Below are positions 1 through 9,157 of a stretch of DNA of 64,000 nt, piece by piece. How positions within the stretch are numbered: position 1 is the first letter of the stretch; each line of letters starts with the position of its first letter. The notes beneath the pieces are model-generated. The model was not told the DNA's origin, did no database searches, and saw only the letters and a list, made by a program, of their open reading frames with translations. A program made the translations under genes and the position numbers. Source of the stretch: Planctomycetota bacterium. GTDB taxonomy: Bacteria; Planctomycetota; UBA1135; UBA2386. The DNA is taken from NCBI GenBank assembly GCA_016716265.1, contig JADJWQ010000006.1, positions 3,375,501-3,439,500 on the forward strand, read 5' to 3'.

Positions 1-97
1 CGTCGCCGGCACGTTTGGCGCGCGCTGAGCTGTGCGGGCAATGCCGTCCCGACGGACCATGCTCTCACACGCCCGCCGCCAGATGACATGACGACCG
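1..97. other. window edge, no gene seen
   Basis: No reading frame here has recognisable homology. It lies just beyond the stop codon of the Kelch gene and may hold the tail of a neighbouring transcription unit that continues outside the window. Confidence 0.4.
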
Positions 98-1489
98 TCA
101 ACGCCCACCCAGGACGTGCCGGCAGGCATTCGACATGACGAAGCCACCGGTCGCAAACGGGTCGAACCGTCCGGCTTGCGAGTAGAGCGTCACGCCGACG
201 AGGCTCTGCTGAGGCGGCACACTGATGCTCACCACCGCCGTGGTGCTGGTCAGCGGGATCGATCCCGAGAACATCGGATCGACATAGAGCATGCACGGGA
301 TACCGGCATTCGCCAGCGACAGCGGCAAGGTCGCGCCCCAGCTCGTGCGCTGGTCGGAGAGCCCGATGAAGAATATGGCACTACGGCCGGGCGCCGCACG
401 AATCGATATCCGATACTCGTCACCCACCCAGCTCAGCCAATCGCAGAGGAGGTACGGCGTGCTGGTGCTGATGCCGAAGCAGCTGCTCCCGAACGACGCG
501 CTGCGCGCCGGTGTGACGGGGCCGTATTCCCACGTGTCGCCGATCTTCCCGGCTCCCGTCGAGCCACCGAACGCGATGTTGGTACCGTTGGAGCGGTAGT
601 GCTGCATTTCGGACCGCGCGCGTGGGGGAGGGCTACCGCTGGACGGGGACCGCATCTGCCAATCGACTCCGTCGAACTCCCATACGTCGTTCGCGGGCAC
701 GCCGCCAACGAGCCCGCCGAACAGCACGACTCTGCCCCGGAGGTAGTCGTACGCCATCGAAGCGAACGATCGGGCCGGCGGCACCTTCGTCGTCGATACG
801 CGCGACCACGTGAACCCGTCCCAGGACCACAGCTCATTGCTGACGCCGCCCTGCACCTCGCCACCGAACAGCAGGACCCCGGTGCCCGATGGCGTCGCCG
901 CGGGATAGAAGACCATGCTGTGGCCGTAGCGCGGCAACGGGCGATAGCGCGGCAGGTATTGGTTCCACGAGACCCCGTTCCAGCTCCAGGTGTCGTCGAA
1001 GACGATCGTGGTCGCCGCATTTCGACTGCGACCGCCGAACAGCAACACCTCGGCACGGCCCGGGATGTAGACAGCGCGGGCCCCTTCGCGGAGCGGTGGT
1101 TGCACCGGCGGCGTGACGTTCCTCCAGATGTCCCTGCCGAACTCGTAGACCCACGTATCGCTCTCGTATCCGGTACCGTTCCAGCCCGAGAACAGGACCA
1201 CCTCACTGCGGATGGTGTCGAAGGCGGCCGCCATTCCCGCTCGCGCCGTCGGACCGGGGGCGTGGCTCTGCTGCCAACCGGCTCCGTCGAACAGCCACGT
1301 CTCGCCGCTGTATCCGGAAGCGAGCTCACCGCCGAACAGCAACATGTGTCCGAGGCTCTGCGACTGGACCAACGCGAACTGGTCGCGCGGAGCTGGGCGA
1401 GAGGCCGGGTTGCTCGCGGACCACTGGACCTGCGCGGAAACCGCGGCGCACAGGAGCACCACGCCTGAGGAGACTCGGAGCGGCTTCAT
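98..1489 (-). CDS. secreted Kelch-repeat protein
   Basis: A 463-aa exported protein with an N-terminal signal peptide (MKPLRVSSGVVLLCAAVSAQ). At least six Kelch-like blades follow, each with a VLLFGG-type strand and a W-x-W/DG strand (for example LLFGGELASG, LFGGLVGG, AFGGSTGAG), so a beta-propeller is expected. The last 130 or so residues form a Cys-containing C-terminal module (FGSSCFG, IGLS, PLSL, GIPC) also found on other secreted proteins in this window; the chain ends in LGGR. The frame stays open far upstream, but only this Met gives a signal peptide, and a TATCCT box sits 9 nt before it. It lies 47 bp downstream of the GlmS-like gene on the same strand. The ligand is unknown. Confidence 0.82.
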   Translation of the reverse strand: MKPLRVSSGVVLLCAAVSAQVQWSASNPASRPAPRDQFALVQSQSLGHMLLFGGELASGYSGETWLFDGAGWQQSHAPGPTARAGMAAAFDTIRSEVVLFSGWNGTGYESDTWVYEFGRDIWRNVTPPVQPPLREGARAVYIPGRAEVLLFGGRSRNAATTIVFDDTWSWNGVSWNQYLPRYRPLPRYGHSMVFYPAATPSGTGVLLFGGEVQGGVSNELWSWDGFTWSRVSTTKVPPARSFASMAYDYLRGRVVLFGGLVGGVPANDVWEFDGVDWQMRSPSSGSPPPRARSEMQHYRSNGTNIAFGGSTGAGKIGDTWEYGPVTPARSASFGSSCFGISTSTPYLLCDWLSWVGDEYRISIRAAPGRSAIFFIGLSDQRTSWGATLPLSLANAGIPCMLYVDPMFSGSIPLTSTTAVVSISVPPQQSLVGVTLYSQAGRFDPFATGGFVMSNACRHVLGGR

Positions 1490-1498
1490 CGTGCGCAG

Positions 1499-1504
1499 AG
1501 GATA
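1499..1504 (-). promoter_or_regulatory. TANNNT -10-like box, possible leaderless start
   Basis: TATCCT on the minus strand, 9 nt before the ATG of the Kelch gene, in the context GGCTATCCT. At this distance transcription would begin at or next to the start codon. No Shine-Dalgarno sequence is present. The role is inferred. Confidence 0.4.
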
Positions 1505-1536
1505 GCCGATTCGAGCCCCCGCGGGGGCGGCGGTCC

Positions 1537-4500
1537 TCAGCGCCGCCGCGCCCGCGCCGCACGCCAGAGGTCGGCGAGCTCGTGCTCGGTCGCGGTCAAC
1601 AGGCGCGCGGTCGGCACCTGAGCGAGCAGCGCGTCGTCGAAGCTCGGCTCGGTCTCCATGACGGCATCGGCGAGACGCGCATATCGATTGCGGTAGCCGC
1701 TCAGGACGCTGCGCGCGTCGGTGGGCGACAGGTGTGGCTCGAGCTCGACGTGCAGCAGCGTGATGCCGACCGCGCGCTGACCGCGGACCTCGGGCACGAA
1801 CACGACGGTCCGGCCGTCCGAGCGCCCCTCGGCGAGCAGCACCTGGCGCTCGCTGGCGACCCGGTGCTTCGTGCCGCGCAGGCGCGGATCGTCGGCCGTG
1901 CGCGACCGCAGACCTGCGGCCACGCCACCGCTGTGGACCTGGTGGATGCGGAGCTCGGGCTCCTCGCCGGTGATCTCGTACCGGCTGAACCCGACGACCT
2001 GCGCGACCGCCGGGCCGAGTGCTGCGAGCGTGCGCAGATCGGCGTAGTTGAGCGCATTGCGAGCGACTCCCGCCGCGAGCACCTCGCGCACGAGCGGCTC
2101 GACGAGCAGCGACTCGTCGGACCGCGAGATGCCGACCGTCACGGTCTTCGCCTGGTGCTTGATCGCGTCGACCGGCCGCGTCAGCTCCTCGATCGCGCGC
2201 GTCAGCGACTCGGTCAGCGAGTCGAGCAGCGTGGCCGGCGTACCGACCTCGCCGTGCTCGACCTGGAACAGCGCGAGCGGCGCGATGCCGGTCGCGAACC
2301 GCAGCAGCGACGTCAGCCGCGTCGCGGTGCTCGCCTCCAGCGTGTTGTCGAAGCGCCCGTCGCGGAGCTCGCGGTGCACCGCGTCCGTCACGGCGACGAG
2401 ATCCGGCGCGAGCCGGTCGAGCAGCTCGGTACCGCGGGCCCCCGACTGCACGTGTTGCTCGATCGCTGCGCGCGCGACGCGCAGCGGGCGCGCCAGCGCA
2501 TCGATCGCCAGAGCACACTCGTAGCCGAACAGGTGGCCCGCGACCGTCGACAGCACGAACGCCAGCTCGGGGTGCACCTGCGGCACGTGGATCACGGCCC
2601 TCGCGGCGTTGAAGCGATCCTCGCCGTCGTCGGCGATCACGATCGGCAACGCCTTGTGGGCCCGGTAGATCGCGACCTCCTTGGCGACATCGTCCGCCGT
2701 GGAGCCGGTCAGTCCGGCGGCACAGACCAGGATCATCGGCTCGGACGACAGGTCGATGTGCTTCTTGTCCTCCGTCGAGTCGCAGGCGATCGACTTGTAG
2801 CAGAGCTCCGACAGCTTGATGCGGATCTCGCGGGCCGCGATCAGGTTGCTACCATTGCCGACCAGCGCCCAATAGCGACGTCGCACGCAGCCCTGGGCCG
2901 CGTTGCGCACCACCTCGCGGCGGCCGAGCACGTCGACCATCGCATCGGGCAACCCGCGGAGCGCCGTCAGCAGCTCGTGCTGCAGCCGGTCGTCGCAACA
3001 GCCGACCTGCTGCGCGACGGCGAACGCCAGCAGGAAGCCGGCCGCGATCTGCGCGTAGAACGCCTTCGTCGACGCGACGCTCATCTCGACGTCGCGGCCA
3101 TCCGACGTGAACAGCACGCCGTCGGCCTTGTCCGTCAGGTCGCTGCCGCGGCGATTGACGATCGCGACGACCTGCGCGCCACGCGCGCGGGCGAGGTCGA
3201 CCGTGCGGTTGGTGTCGGTCGTCGTGCCCGACTGGCTGATCGCGACGATCAGCGTGTCGGACATGTCCTCGCGCATCTGGAAGCCGCTGAGCTCGGTGGC
3301 CGGCAGCGACTTCACGGCGATCGGCGCTCCGCGCAGCGCGAGTTCGAGCGCCTGCGCGACCCCCTGGGCGGCGACCGCCGCGGTCCCCTGACCGATCGTC
3401 AGGATCCGCCGGATGCGGCCGTCCGCGAGCCGTTCGCAGGTCGCGTCGGGCAGCACGCTGCGGCCGAGTTGCACGCGCAGCCGGCCGCGCCCGTCCTCGA
3501 CGATCTTGCCGCGCAGCGTCTTGCGGAACGACCGCGGCGATTCGGAGATCTCCTTCAGCAGGTAGTGCGGATAGCTGCCGCGGTCGACGTCACGCGTCGT
3601 GATGGTGGAACGCGTCAGGTCGGCGTCGGCCACCGGCAGCGGTGTGCCGTCGAACGCGATGCGCTCCAGCCCGGCGACGGTCCCGGCGCCGTCACGGCGA
3701 ATGCGCACGATCTGCCCGCGGCTGCCGGCGTGATTGTGCGGATTGCCGGGCGTCTCGCCGTCCATGCGCAGATAGCGCGCGCATTCCTCGACGACGCCGT
3801 ACGGCTCGCTCGCGACGACGAAGGCATCCTCCGAGCACCCGACGTACAACGCCTGGCCGCTACCGCGCAGCGCGAGCATCAGCTCACCCGGCGCGTCCTC
3901 GATCGCCGCACCGATCGCCGTCGAACCCTCGAACTCCGCAACCGTGCGCCGGAACGCCTCGAGCCGGTCGAGCCCCTCACCGAGCCGGCGCGCGACGAGC
4001 GTCGGGATGACCTTCGCGTCGGTCGTGATCTCCTCCGCGATGCACAGCCCGTGCGCCTCGACCAGCGCGTGGTGGTTGTCGACGTCGCCGTTGAGCACGG
4101 CGCTGACGAACGGGCCGCCGTCGCGGCCGACCTCGAGCGAGTCGAGCGGGTGCGCATTGGGCTCGCTGATGATGCCGACGCTCGCCCAGCGCGTATGGCC
4201 GAGCACCGTCACCTCGGTGCCCGGCGTCGCGATCGCCGCGCGCAGCAGCGCGTCGCCACGGATCGCGCCACGCAGCACCGCCACGTTGTCGCCGAGCTCG
4301 CCGATCTCCGCCGAGCGCTTGTAGACGAACGCGAGCGACGTGCCGCCGCGCAGACGCCGCACCGCGCCGGACCGGAACAGCGGATCGGCCAGCCGCGGAG
4401 CCAGACCCTCGGGACGCCAGTCGCGCGCGAGCCCGTCGACCACGACCTCGAGCCCCGCCGAGTCGCGCCCGCGCACCTCGAGGCGGTCGAGCGACGACAG

Positions 4501-4977
4501 GGCGGTCTGGATCGCGGCGTACGCTTCGATCACGCCGCGCTTCCGCTCCGCGTCACCGGTCAGGTCATCGATCGCCGCCGCGGCGCCGAGCCGGTCGCGG
4601 TGCACGGCCCAGGACGCGTCGCGCACGCGCACGAGCGCCGCGTTGACGGCCTCCAGCTCCGCGGTATCGAAGCCCGCAGCGCCACGGTCGAGCGCGTTCT
4701 CCAGTGCGCCGATCCGCTCGTCGAGGGCGCGCAGATCGCACTCGAGCCGCGCTGCCAGGTCGGGATGGGCGAACAGCAGCTCCAGCCCGGCCGGTCCGCG
4801 CAGCAGCGCATCGGCGCTCGCCAGCTCGCCGCCACAGCGCGTGAGCTCCTCGTGCAATCGGACCGGGTCCAGCGCGAGGTCGACCGCGAGCGCGGCGCCG
4901 AGCGCGGCCTCGACGTCTCGGCGGGCGGGGGTCGGCCGGGACGTCCGGCGCCGCAGGACAGCGATGATTCCGCACAT
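1537..4977 (-). CDS. GlmS-like class II amidotransferase with two SIS domains, giant form
   Basis: At 1146 aa this is nearly twice canonical glucosamine-6-phosphate synthase (about 610 aa). It begins MCGIIAV, placing the nucleophile Cys2 as in Ntn amidotransferases. The rest of the glutaminase signature comes only after a helical insert of about 150 residues: RGRDSAG (169-175), GHTRWAS (260-266), NGDVDNH (296-302). SIS domains follow: YPHYLLKEIxESP near 469, ISQSGTTTDT (580-589), ASTKAF (635-640) and GNGSN (708-712). The GlmS sugar-isomerase segment is altered (CDSTEDKKH where GlmS has a xGELKHGPLAL-type sequence), and some 300 extra C-terminal residues match nothing I recognise. An amidotransferase acting on a phosphosugar is likely, but glucosamine-6-P synthesis is not proven. 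A TACGGT box lies 17 nt before the start. Confidence 0.8.
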   Translation of the reverse strand: MCGIIAVLRRRTSRPTPARRDVEAALGAALAVDLALDPVRLHEELTRCGGELASADALLRGPAGLELLFAHPDLAARLECDLRALDERIGALENALDRGAAGFDTAELEAVNAALVRVRDASWAVHRDRLGAAAAIDDLTGDAERKRGVIEAYAAIQTALSSLDRLEVRGRDSAGLEVVVDGLARDWRPEGLAPRLADPLFRSGAVRRLRGGTSLAFVYKRSAEIGELGDNVAVLRGAIRGDALLRAAIATPGTEVTVLGHTRWASVGIISEPNAHPLDSLEVGRDGGPFVSAVLNGDVDNHHALVEAHGLCIAEEITTDAKVIPTLVARRLGEGLDRLEAFRRTVAEFEGSTAIGAAIEDAPGELMLALRGSGQALYVGCSEDAFVVASEPYGVVEECARYLRMDGETPGNPHNHAGSRGQIVRIRRDGAGTVAGLERIAFDGTPLPVADADLTRSTITTRDVDRGSYPHYLLKEISESPRSFRKTLRGKIVEDGRGRLRVQLGRSVLPDATCERLADGRIRRILTIGQGTAAVAAQGVAQALELALRGAPIAVKSLPATELSGFQMREDMSDTLIVAISQSGTTTDTNRTVDLARARGAQVVAIVNRRGSDLTDKADGVLFTSDGRDVEMSVASTKAFYAQIAAGFLLAFAVAQQVGCCDDRLQHELLTALRGLPDAMVDVLGRREVVRNAAQGCVRRRYWALVGNGSNLIAAREIRIKLSELCYKSIACDSTEDKKHIDLSSEPMILVCAAGLTGSTADDVAKEVAIYRAHKALPIVIADDGEDRFNAARAVIHVPQVHPELAFVLSTVAGHLFGYECALAIDALARPLRVARAAIEQHVQSGARGTELLDRLAPDLVAVTDAVHRELRDGRFDNTLEASTATRLTSLLRFATGIAPLALFQVEHGEVGTPATLLDSLTESLTRAIEELTRPVDAIKHQAKTVTVGISRSDESLLVEPLVREVLAAGVARNALNYADLRTLAALGPAVAQVVGFSRYEITGEEPELRIHQVHSGGVAAGLRSRTADDPRLRGTKHRVASERQVLLAEGRSDGRTVVFVPEVRGQRAVGITLLHVELEPHLSPTDARSVLSGYRNRYARLADAVMETEPSFDDALLAQVPTARLLTATEHELADLWRAARARRR

Positions 4978-5065
4978 GGGCTCAGGGTCGACGGACCGTA
5001 TCCGACTCTTCGAGGCTTCCGGGCGCGGTCTTGAGCCAATCGGGACCCGGCACGGCGGCGCGGGA

Positions 5066-6277
5066 TCACTCGACGAACTGGGGCAACCGGCTGCGCAGCG
5101 GGTGGTCGCCGAGCGCGCCGGCGAGGTCGCGCAGCCACCGTTGCAGCTCGGCCGGGACCGCGCCCGGCGCGCACTTGTGATGGGCGCGCGGCTCGCCGCG
5201 CAGCGGGTCGAGCACGCGCAGGTAGTCGCAGATCACCTGCCCGTGCACCGCGGTGCCGGGGAACGCGTGCAGCGACTCCCGCAGCGCCGCGAAACGCTCA
5301 GGGTCGACCGCGCGGTCGAGCGTGCCGCGCCAGCCGGCGCCGAGGCCCTCGCTCACCGTGCCGTCCGCGGTCCAGCGCAGGAACAGGTCGCCGAGACGGC
5401 AGGAGCGGATCTCGAGGCCGCCGACCCAGTCGGGCTCGGCCACGGCGGCCGCCGCCGCGGGCGCGCCGCCGACCCCCTGCGTCGCTGCCCAGCCGAGCAC
5501 CGCCGCGCGACCCTGCTCGCGCTCGTCGCCCGGCTCGGCGAGCGCGCCGCGGAAGTCGCCGGCGCCGAGCCGCCGCAGCTCGCGCACGGCGAACACCGCC
5601 TCGCGGGCGCCGAACGGGTCGTCGAGCCACACCGCGCCGGCGCGATCGAGGATCGTCGCCAGGACCTCGGGGACCCCGGTCGGATCGCCCCGCTCGAGCA
5701 GCAGCAGCGCGACGCGCAGCCGCGCGCGCGGGTCGGGATGGGTCGCGAGCAGCACGGCGGCGGCGCGGCGGCCGGGCCGCGCGGCGGGATCGCCGGACGC
5801 CGCGGGGTCGAGCGCGAGCAGCCCGGCGACGCCCTCGATCCGCTGCAGGTGCGACGGGTCGCCGACGGCGGCCGCGAACAGCGGCTCCGCAGCGCCCACC
5901 GCGCGACGCGCGAGACCCCCGAGCGCCTGCGAGCGCCAGAAGAACCGCGGGTCGGCCGCCCAGTCCGTCAGCAGCGCGACGGTCGCCGGGCCGCCGCCGG
6001 TCGCGCGGCCGAGCGCGTCGACCAGCTCGAGCGGGACCGCGTCGCGCCCGTGCTCCCGCTGGTAGGCGACGAGCGCCGGGATCGCCGCATCGCCGGCCGC
6101 GACGAGGCGGCCGGTCGCCGCGCGACGCACCGCGAACCGCGGATGCCCCACCGCCTGCTCGACGACCGTCGCCCAATCGGGGTCCTGCTGCGGTGGATCC
6201 TGTGGCGCTTCGCCCTCGGTGCGCAGCGGCGCGGCGACGAGCGACAGCGCGAGGGCGAGGGCGAACGACGTGCGCAT
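5066..6277 (-). CDS. secreted HEAT-like repeat protein
   Basis: A 403-aa protein with a signal peptide (MRTSFALALALSLVAAPLRTEG). Alanine- and leucine-rich helical pairs follow, of the kind seen in HEAT/PBS-lyase repeats (for example VEQAVGHPRFAVRRAA, AIPALVAYQ, LVDALGRATG, ARLRVALLLLERGD). The last 120 residues are less repetitive and contain an isolated WTADGTVSEGLG segment. It starts 12 bp after the stop of the DUF3299 gene, so the two are probably co-transcribed. HEAT arrays usually bind protein partners; none is identifiable here. Confidence 0.65.
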   Translation of the reverse strand: MRTSFALALALSLVAAPLRTEGEAPQDPPQQDPDWATVVEQAVGHPRFAVRRAATGRLVAAGDAAIPALVAYQREHGRDAVPLELVDALGRATGGGPATVALLTDWAADPRFFWRSQALGGLARRAVGAAEPLFAAAVGDPSHLQRIEGVAGLLALDPAASGDPAARPGRRAAAVLLATHPDPRARLRVALLLLERGDPTGVPEVLATILDRAGAVWLDDPFGAREAVFAVRELRRLGAGDFRGALAEPGDEREQGRAAVLGWAATQGVGGAPAAAAAVAEPDWVGGLEIRSCRLGDLFLRWTADGTVSEGLGAGWRGTLDRAVDPERFAALRESLHAFPGTAVHGQVICDYLRVLDPLRGEPRAHHKCAPGAVPAELQRWLRDLAGALGDHPLRSRLPQFVE

Positions 6278-6289
6278 CGCCAGCCCGGA

Positions 6290-6715
6290 TCAGTCCTCGA
6301 TCGTCTCGACGTCGAGGCGGTAGATGCTGGTCACGATGCCGAACTCGCGCAGCTCGCCGACGTAGAGCGTGCCGGTGATCGCGACGGTGCCCGGCAGGAT
6401 CTCGGTGGTCTGCCCCTCCGGCATCGCGCAGAACACGATCTCGTTCATGAAGGGCATCCCCGCGCAGCCGCAGGCGTCGTTGATCAGCATGAAGAAGTCG
6501 ACCGGACCGGTGCCCTGGCACTCACGGCGCATGAATCCCGACACCACGACGCGCTGCTTGTCGAGCTTGGTCACGTGCTCCGGCAGCGTCATGCCCTCGA
6601 CGTAGTCGAAGTCGGACAGCGACGCGAAGTCGACCTCGATCGGATCGCCGACGCTGCCGGCGAGGGGCATCAGCGCCACGAACAGCAAGGGCCTCAGGCG
6701 ATCGGTCAGGAGCAT
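6290..6715 (-). CDS. DUF3299 domain protein, exported
   Basis: A 141-aa protein with an N-terminal hydrophobic export signal. The remainder matches the DUF3299 pattern: an early VDFASLSDFDY strand, VVVSGFMRRE, then FFMLINDACGCAG, an MPEGQT turn and a VTGTL-like segment (VAITGTLYVGE). The paired cysteines in ACGC and a later FCAMP are typical of the family, whose members are small periplasmic or lipoprotein-like proteins in Gram-negative bacteria; their function is not established. It is the first gene of a pair with the HEAT-like protein. A TAGACT box at 6767-6772 (minus) lies 51 nt upstream. Confidence 0.7.
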   Translation of the reverse strand: MLLTDRLRPLLFVALMPLAGSVGDPIEVDFASLSDFDYVEGMTLPEHVTKLDKQRVVVSGFMRRECQGTGPVDFFMLINDACGCAGMPFMNEIVFCAMPEGQTTEILPGTVAITGTLYVGELREFGIVTSIYRLDVETIED

Positions 6716-6821
6716 GGTGCGTCGGTCCGTTCGGCAGCGGGCGGCGGTGCGCCGAAGCGAGGCGTGAGTCTACGGCGCGCGCGACGCGCGCGGGAAGCCC
6801 CACCGATGCGGCGCTGTCGGC

Positions 6822-7037
6822 TCAACCCGCCTGCTCCTCGTAGTGGATCACCTCGACCGGACAGTCGCGAGCGGCCTCGCGGATCTCGTCGTCCTTCGCG
6901 ACGAAGTGGGCGGGTGCGTCGGCTCGCACGACACAGTCCAGACCGTCGTCGACGAGGAACACCTCGGCGCAGAGGTCCTGACACAGGCCGCAGGAGATGC
7001 AGCCTTCCTGGATCCAGACGCGGCGGATCTCACCCAT
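6822..7037 (-). CDS. single-cluster 4Fe-4S ferredoxin
   Basis: A 71-aa protein carrying CISCGLCQDLC (residues 13-23) and a distal CP (residues 59-60). This is the cysteine pattern of monocluster ferredoxins of the Thermotoga/Desulfovibrio type, so a cytosolic low-potential electron carrier is expected. It is acidic, as ferredoxins usually are (VDDGLD, KDDEIREAA). The frame is open well upstream, but MGEIRRVWI fits the family length and is preceded at 11 nt by a TAACCT box. It is divergent from the DUF4382-like lipoprotein; the redox partner is not evident from the neighbours. Confidence 0.85.
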   Translation of the reverse strand: MGEIRRVWIQEGCISCGLCQDLCAEVFLVDDGLDCVVRADAPAHFVAKDDEIREAARDCPVEVIHYEEQAG

Positions 7038-7048
7038 GGGCGGCGGTG

Positions 7049-7054
7049 AGGTTA
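7049..7054 (-). promoter_or_regulatory. TANNNT -10-like box of ferredoxin gene
   Basis: TAACCT on the minus strand, 11 nt before the ferredoxin ATG, with no Shine-Dalgarno between. Consistent with a leaderless or nearly leaderless mRNA. Confidence 0.4.
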
Positions 7055-7088
7055 GAACGGGGGGCGCGTTGGACAACCCTCCGCGCGC

Positions 7089-7108
7089 GCGGCCCGCGCG
7101 CGGGCCGC
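7089..7108. repeat. perfect 20-bp palindrome
   Basis: GCGGCCCGCGCGCGGGCCGC equals its own reverse complement over all 20 positions. It lies about 35 bp upstream of the ferredoxin -10-like box, where an operator could sit, but a chance palindrome in very GC-rich DNA cannot be excluded. Confidence 0.5.
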
Positions 7109-7338
7109 CGCAGCAGCCGAGCCGGCGCACGGCGGGCCGGATCCCGGATCCGGACGCCGACCGCCGCCGCGCGCGATTCGCGCCGACCTGCGGTGCCCGG
7201 CGCGGCCCTCGCCGCGGACCGCCTCCCCGGCCCGGGCCCGAACCCGGACGGAGCCGGAAGGAGGGGTGCGGAGAGCGTCCTCCGCTGCCGATCCCGGCCC
7301 CGGCCACCCTGCCCAGGAAACCAGAAGAGGACCTCGCG

Positions 7339-9141
7339 ATGCGAACCCGTCCCACGACCGCGGCGCTGCTCGCCGCCTCGCTGTCGGCCGCGCTGCTCGG
7401 CGGCTGCGGCTCGTCCGGCGGCTCCGCCGACCAGCCCGGCACGGCCCAGATCGTCCTGACCGACGCCGTCGCCGAAGACCTGACCGCCTTCGAGGTCGAC
7501 GTCAGCGGCCTCGTGTTCCACAAGGTCGGCGGCGCCGACGTCGCCGCCCTGCCGCGCGCCGCGCGCGTCGACTTCGCGGAGCTCGAGGAGCTCGGCGAGC
7601 TGGTCGCCCGCGTGTCGCTCGAGCCCGGCTTCTACTCGGGCGTCACGCTGACGCTCGACTTCGGCAATGCGCTCGCGCTGATCGCCGGGCAGACGACGCC
7701 GGCGGCGATCGTCGACGGTGACGGCAATCCGCTGACCGGCACGCTCGCGGTCGAGATCACCTTCCCGACCCGCGGTCGGCCCGCGATCCGCGCCAACCGC
7801 AATCACGTCGTGCAGCTCGACCTCGACCTGTCGCAGGCCGCCGAGGTCGACGTCGGCGCGAACCGGGTGACATTCCGGCCGGTGATCGACGCGGTGTTCG
7901 ACCCGAGCGATCCGAAGCCGGCCGTCGCGCGCGGCGAGCTCGCATCCGTCGACCGCCCCAATGCGCGCTTCGTGATCGACCGGCTCGACCGGAGTGGCGC
8001 GCTGCTGCGACAGATCACGATCGCGACGAACGCGCAGACCGTGTTCCAGGTCTCCGGCGAGGTCTTCTCCGGTGACTTCGGCCTGCAGGCGCTCGAGGGG
8101 CTGCCGGCGGCGGCGCGCGTCTGGGTGCAGGGCACGCTCGACCCGAGCCTCCCCGGCATCCGCGCGGCCGCGGTCGAGGCCGGCGACGGCGTGCCCGGCA
8201 CGGACCAGGATCACGTGCTCGGCGTGATCATCGGCCGCAGCGCCGGCGCCGGTGTCGATGCGGAGCTGACCGTGCTCGGGCGCAGCCAGGAGTATGGCAC
8301 CGGCACGCGCCGCTACTTCACCGAGTTCACCGTGCAGGTCGCCTACGGCGCGACCCACGTGCTCGCGCGCGGCATGGCGGCACCGCTCGGCACCGACGAG
8401 CTACAGGTCGGCCAGCAGGTCTGGTGCTTCGGCGACCTGACCGGGACGACCCTCGATTGCAGCGCGACCGCCGGCGGCGTCGTGCGCATGCTGCCGACGA
8501 CCGTGCACGGCACGGCCAATGCGCCGGCCGCCAATGACGTGCTCGAGCTCGATCTCGTGCGCATCGAGGGGGTCCCGATCGCACGTTTCGACTTCTCGGT
8601 CGCGTCGGTGCCGGAGATCGACCCCGCCGCGTTCGGGTTGGACGTGACCGGCATCGACGTGTCCGGCGTCGCCGCCGGCGCGCGAATCTCGGCGACCGGC
8701 TGGTTCAACGAGGTGGGCACGCCGGGCGACGCCGACCTCGACGCGACGCGCGTCGTCGACCGCTCGGCGACCGGCGCCGTGCTGCTGTGCGGCTTCGTCG
8801 GCCAGGGCGGGCGGGGCGTGCTGGCGGTCGAGGCCGACGGCACGCTGTCGTACGACCCGTCGCCGGCGCTGATCCGGCGCATCCTCGACGGCTTCGGCGG
8901 CCGCCAGATCACGGCGACCCCGACGCCGACGATCGTCCCGCGCCAGGACGCCGGCGGCTGGCGGATCGCGGCGCAGAACGGCGTCGTCGTCTACCGCAGC
9001 TGGGACCTGTTCACGGCCGACCTCGACGCGCGGCTCGCCGCGGGCGCCCGCGTGCGTTCGCTCGGCGCGCTCGGCTACGACGACCCCGCCACGCAGGTGT
9101 TCACCGCGGTCACCTGCGGGGTCGTGCTGAACGTGCAGTGA
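7339..9141 (+). CDS. DUF4382/DUF5666-like lipoprotein
   Basis: A 600-aa lipoprotein: signal peptide with lipobox LLGGC (Cys about residue 25) followed by a Gly/Ser linker. The next 170 residues read like DUF4382 (VLTDAVAEDLTAFEVDVSGLVFHK, then VDFAELEELGELV and YSGVTLTLDF). A series of beta-rich segments follows, resembling DUF5666 modules (VQGTLDPSLPGIRAAAVEAGDG, VSGEVFSGDF, GWFNEVGTPGD). The chosen ATG has GAAGAGG about 9 nt upstream, and earlier in-frame codons would precede the signal peptide. Such proteins are secreted or outer-membrane-anchored and of unknown role. Confidence 0.72.
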   Translation: MRTRPTTAALLAASLSAALLGGCGSSGGSADQPGTAQIVLTDAVAEDLTAFEVDVSGLVFHKVGGADVAALPRAARVDFAELEELGELVARVSLEPGFYSGVTLTLDFGNALALIAGQTTPAAIVDGDGNPLTGTLAVEITFPTRGRPAIRANRNHVVQLDLDLSQAAEVDVGANRVTFRPVIDAVFDPSDPKPAVARGELASVDRPNARFVIDRLDRSGALLRQITIATNAQTVFQVSGEVFSGDFGLQALEGLPAAARVWVQGTLDPSLPGIRAAAVEAGDGVPGTDQDHVLGVIIGRSAGAGVDAELTVLGRSQEYGTGTRRYFTEFTVQVAYGATHVLARGMAAPLGTDELQVGQQVWCFGDLTGTTLDCSATAGGVVRMLPTTVHGTANAPAANDVLELDLVRIEGVPIARFDFSVASVPEIDPAAFGLDVTGIDVSGVAAGARISATGWFNEVGTPGDADLDATRVVDRSATGAVLLCGFVGQGGRGVLAVEADGTLSYDPSPALIRRILDGFGGRQITATPTPTIVPRQDAGGWRIAAQNGVVVYRSWDLFTADLDARLAAGARVRSLGALGYDDPATQVFTAVTCGVVLNVQ

Positions 9142-9157
9142 GCGCGCGCCGGGCCGC

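Larger units (their letters stand above)
7038..7338. other. divergent intergenic region with a 20-bp palindrome
   Basis: About 300 bp between the ferredoxin and lipoprotein genes. It holds the TAACCT box of the ferredoxin, a perfect 20-bp palindrome at 7089-7108, and a GAAGAGG ribosome-binding site before the lipoprotein. Nothing in it looks coding. Confidence 0.5.

Noticed and set aside
4340..7459. 1039-aa plus-strand open frame opposite the GlmS-like, HEAT and DUF3299 genes
   Set aside because: It is antisense to several genes with clear families; its Arg/Pro/Ser-rich translation has no domain. Long antisense frames are expected at this GC content.
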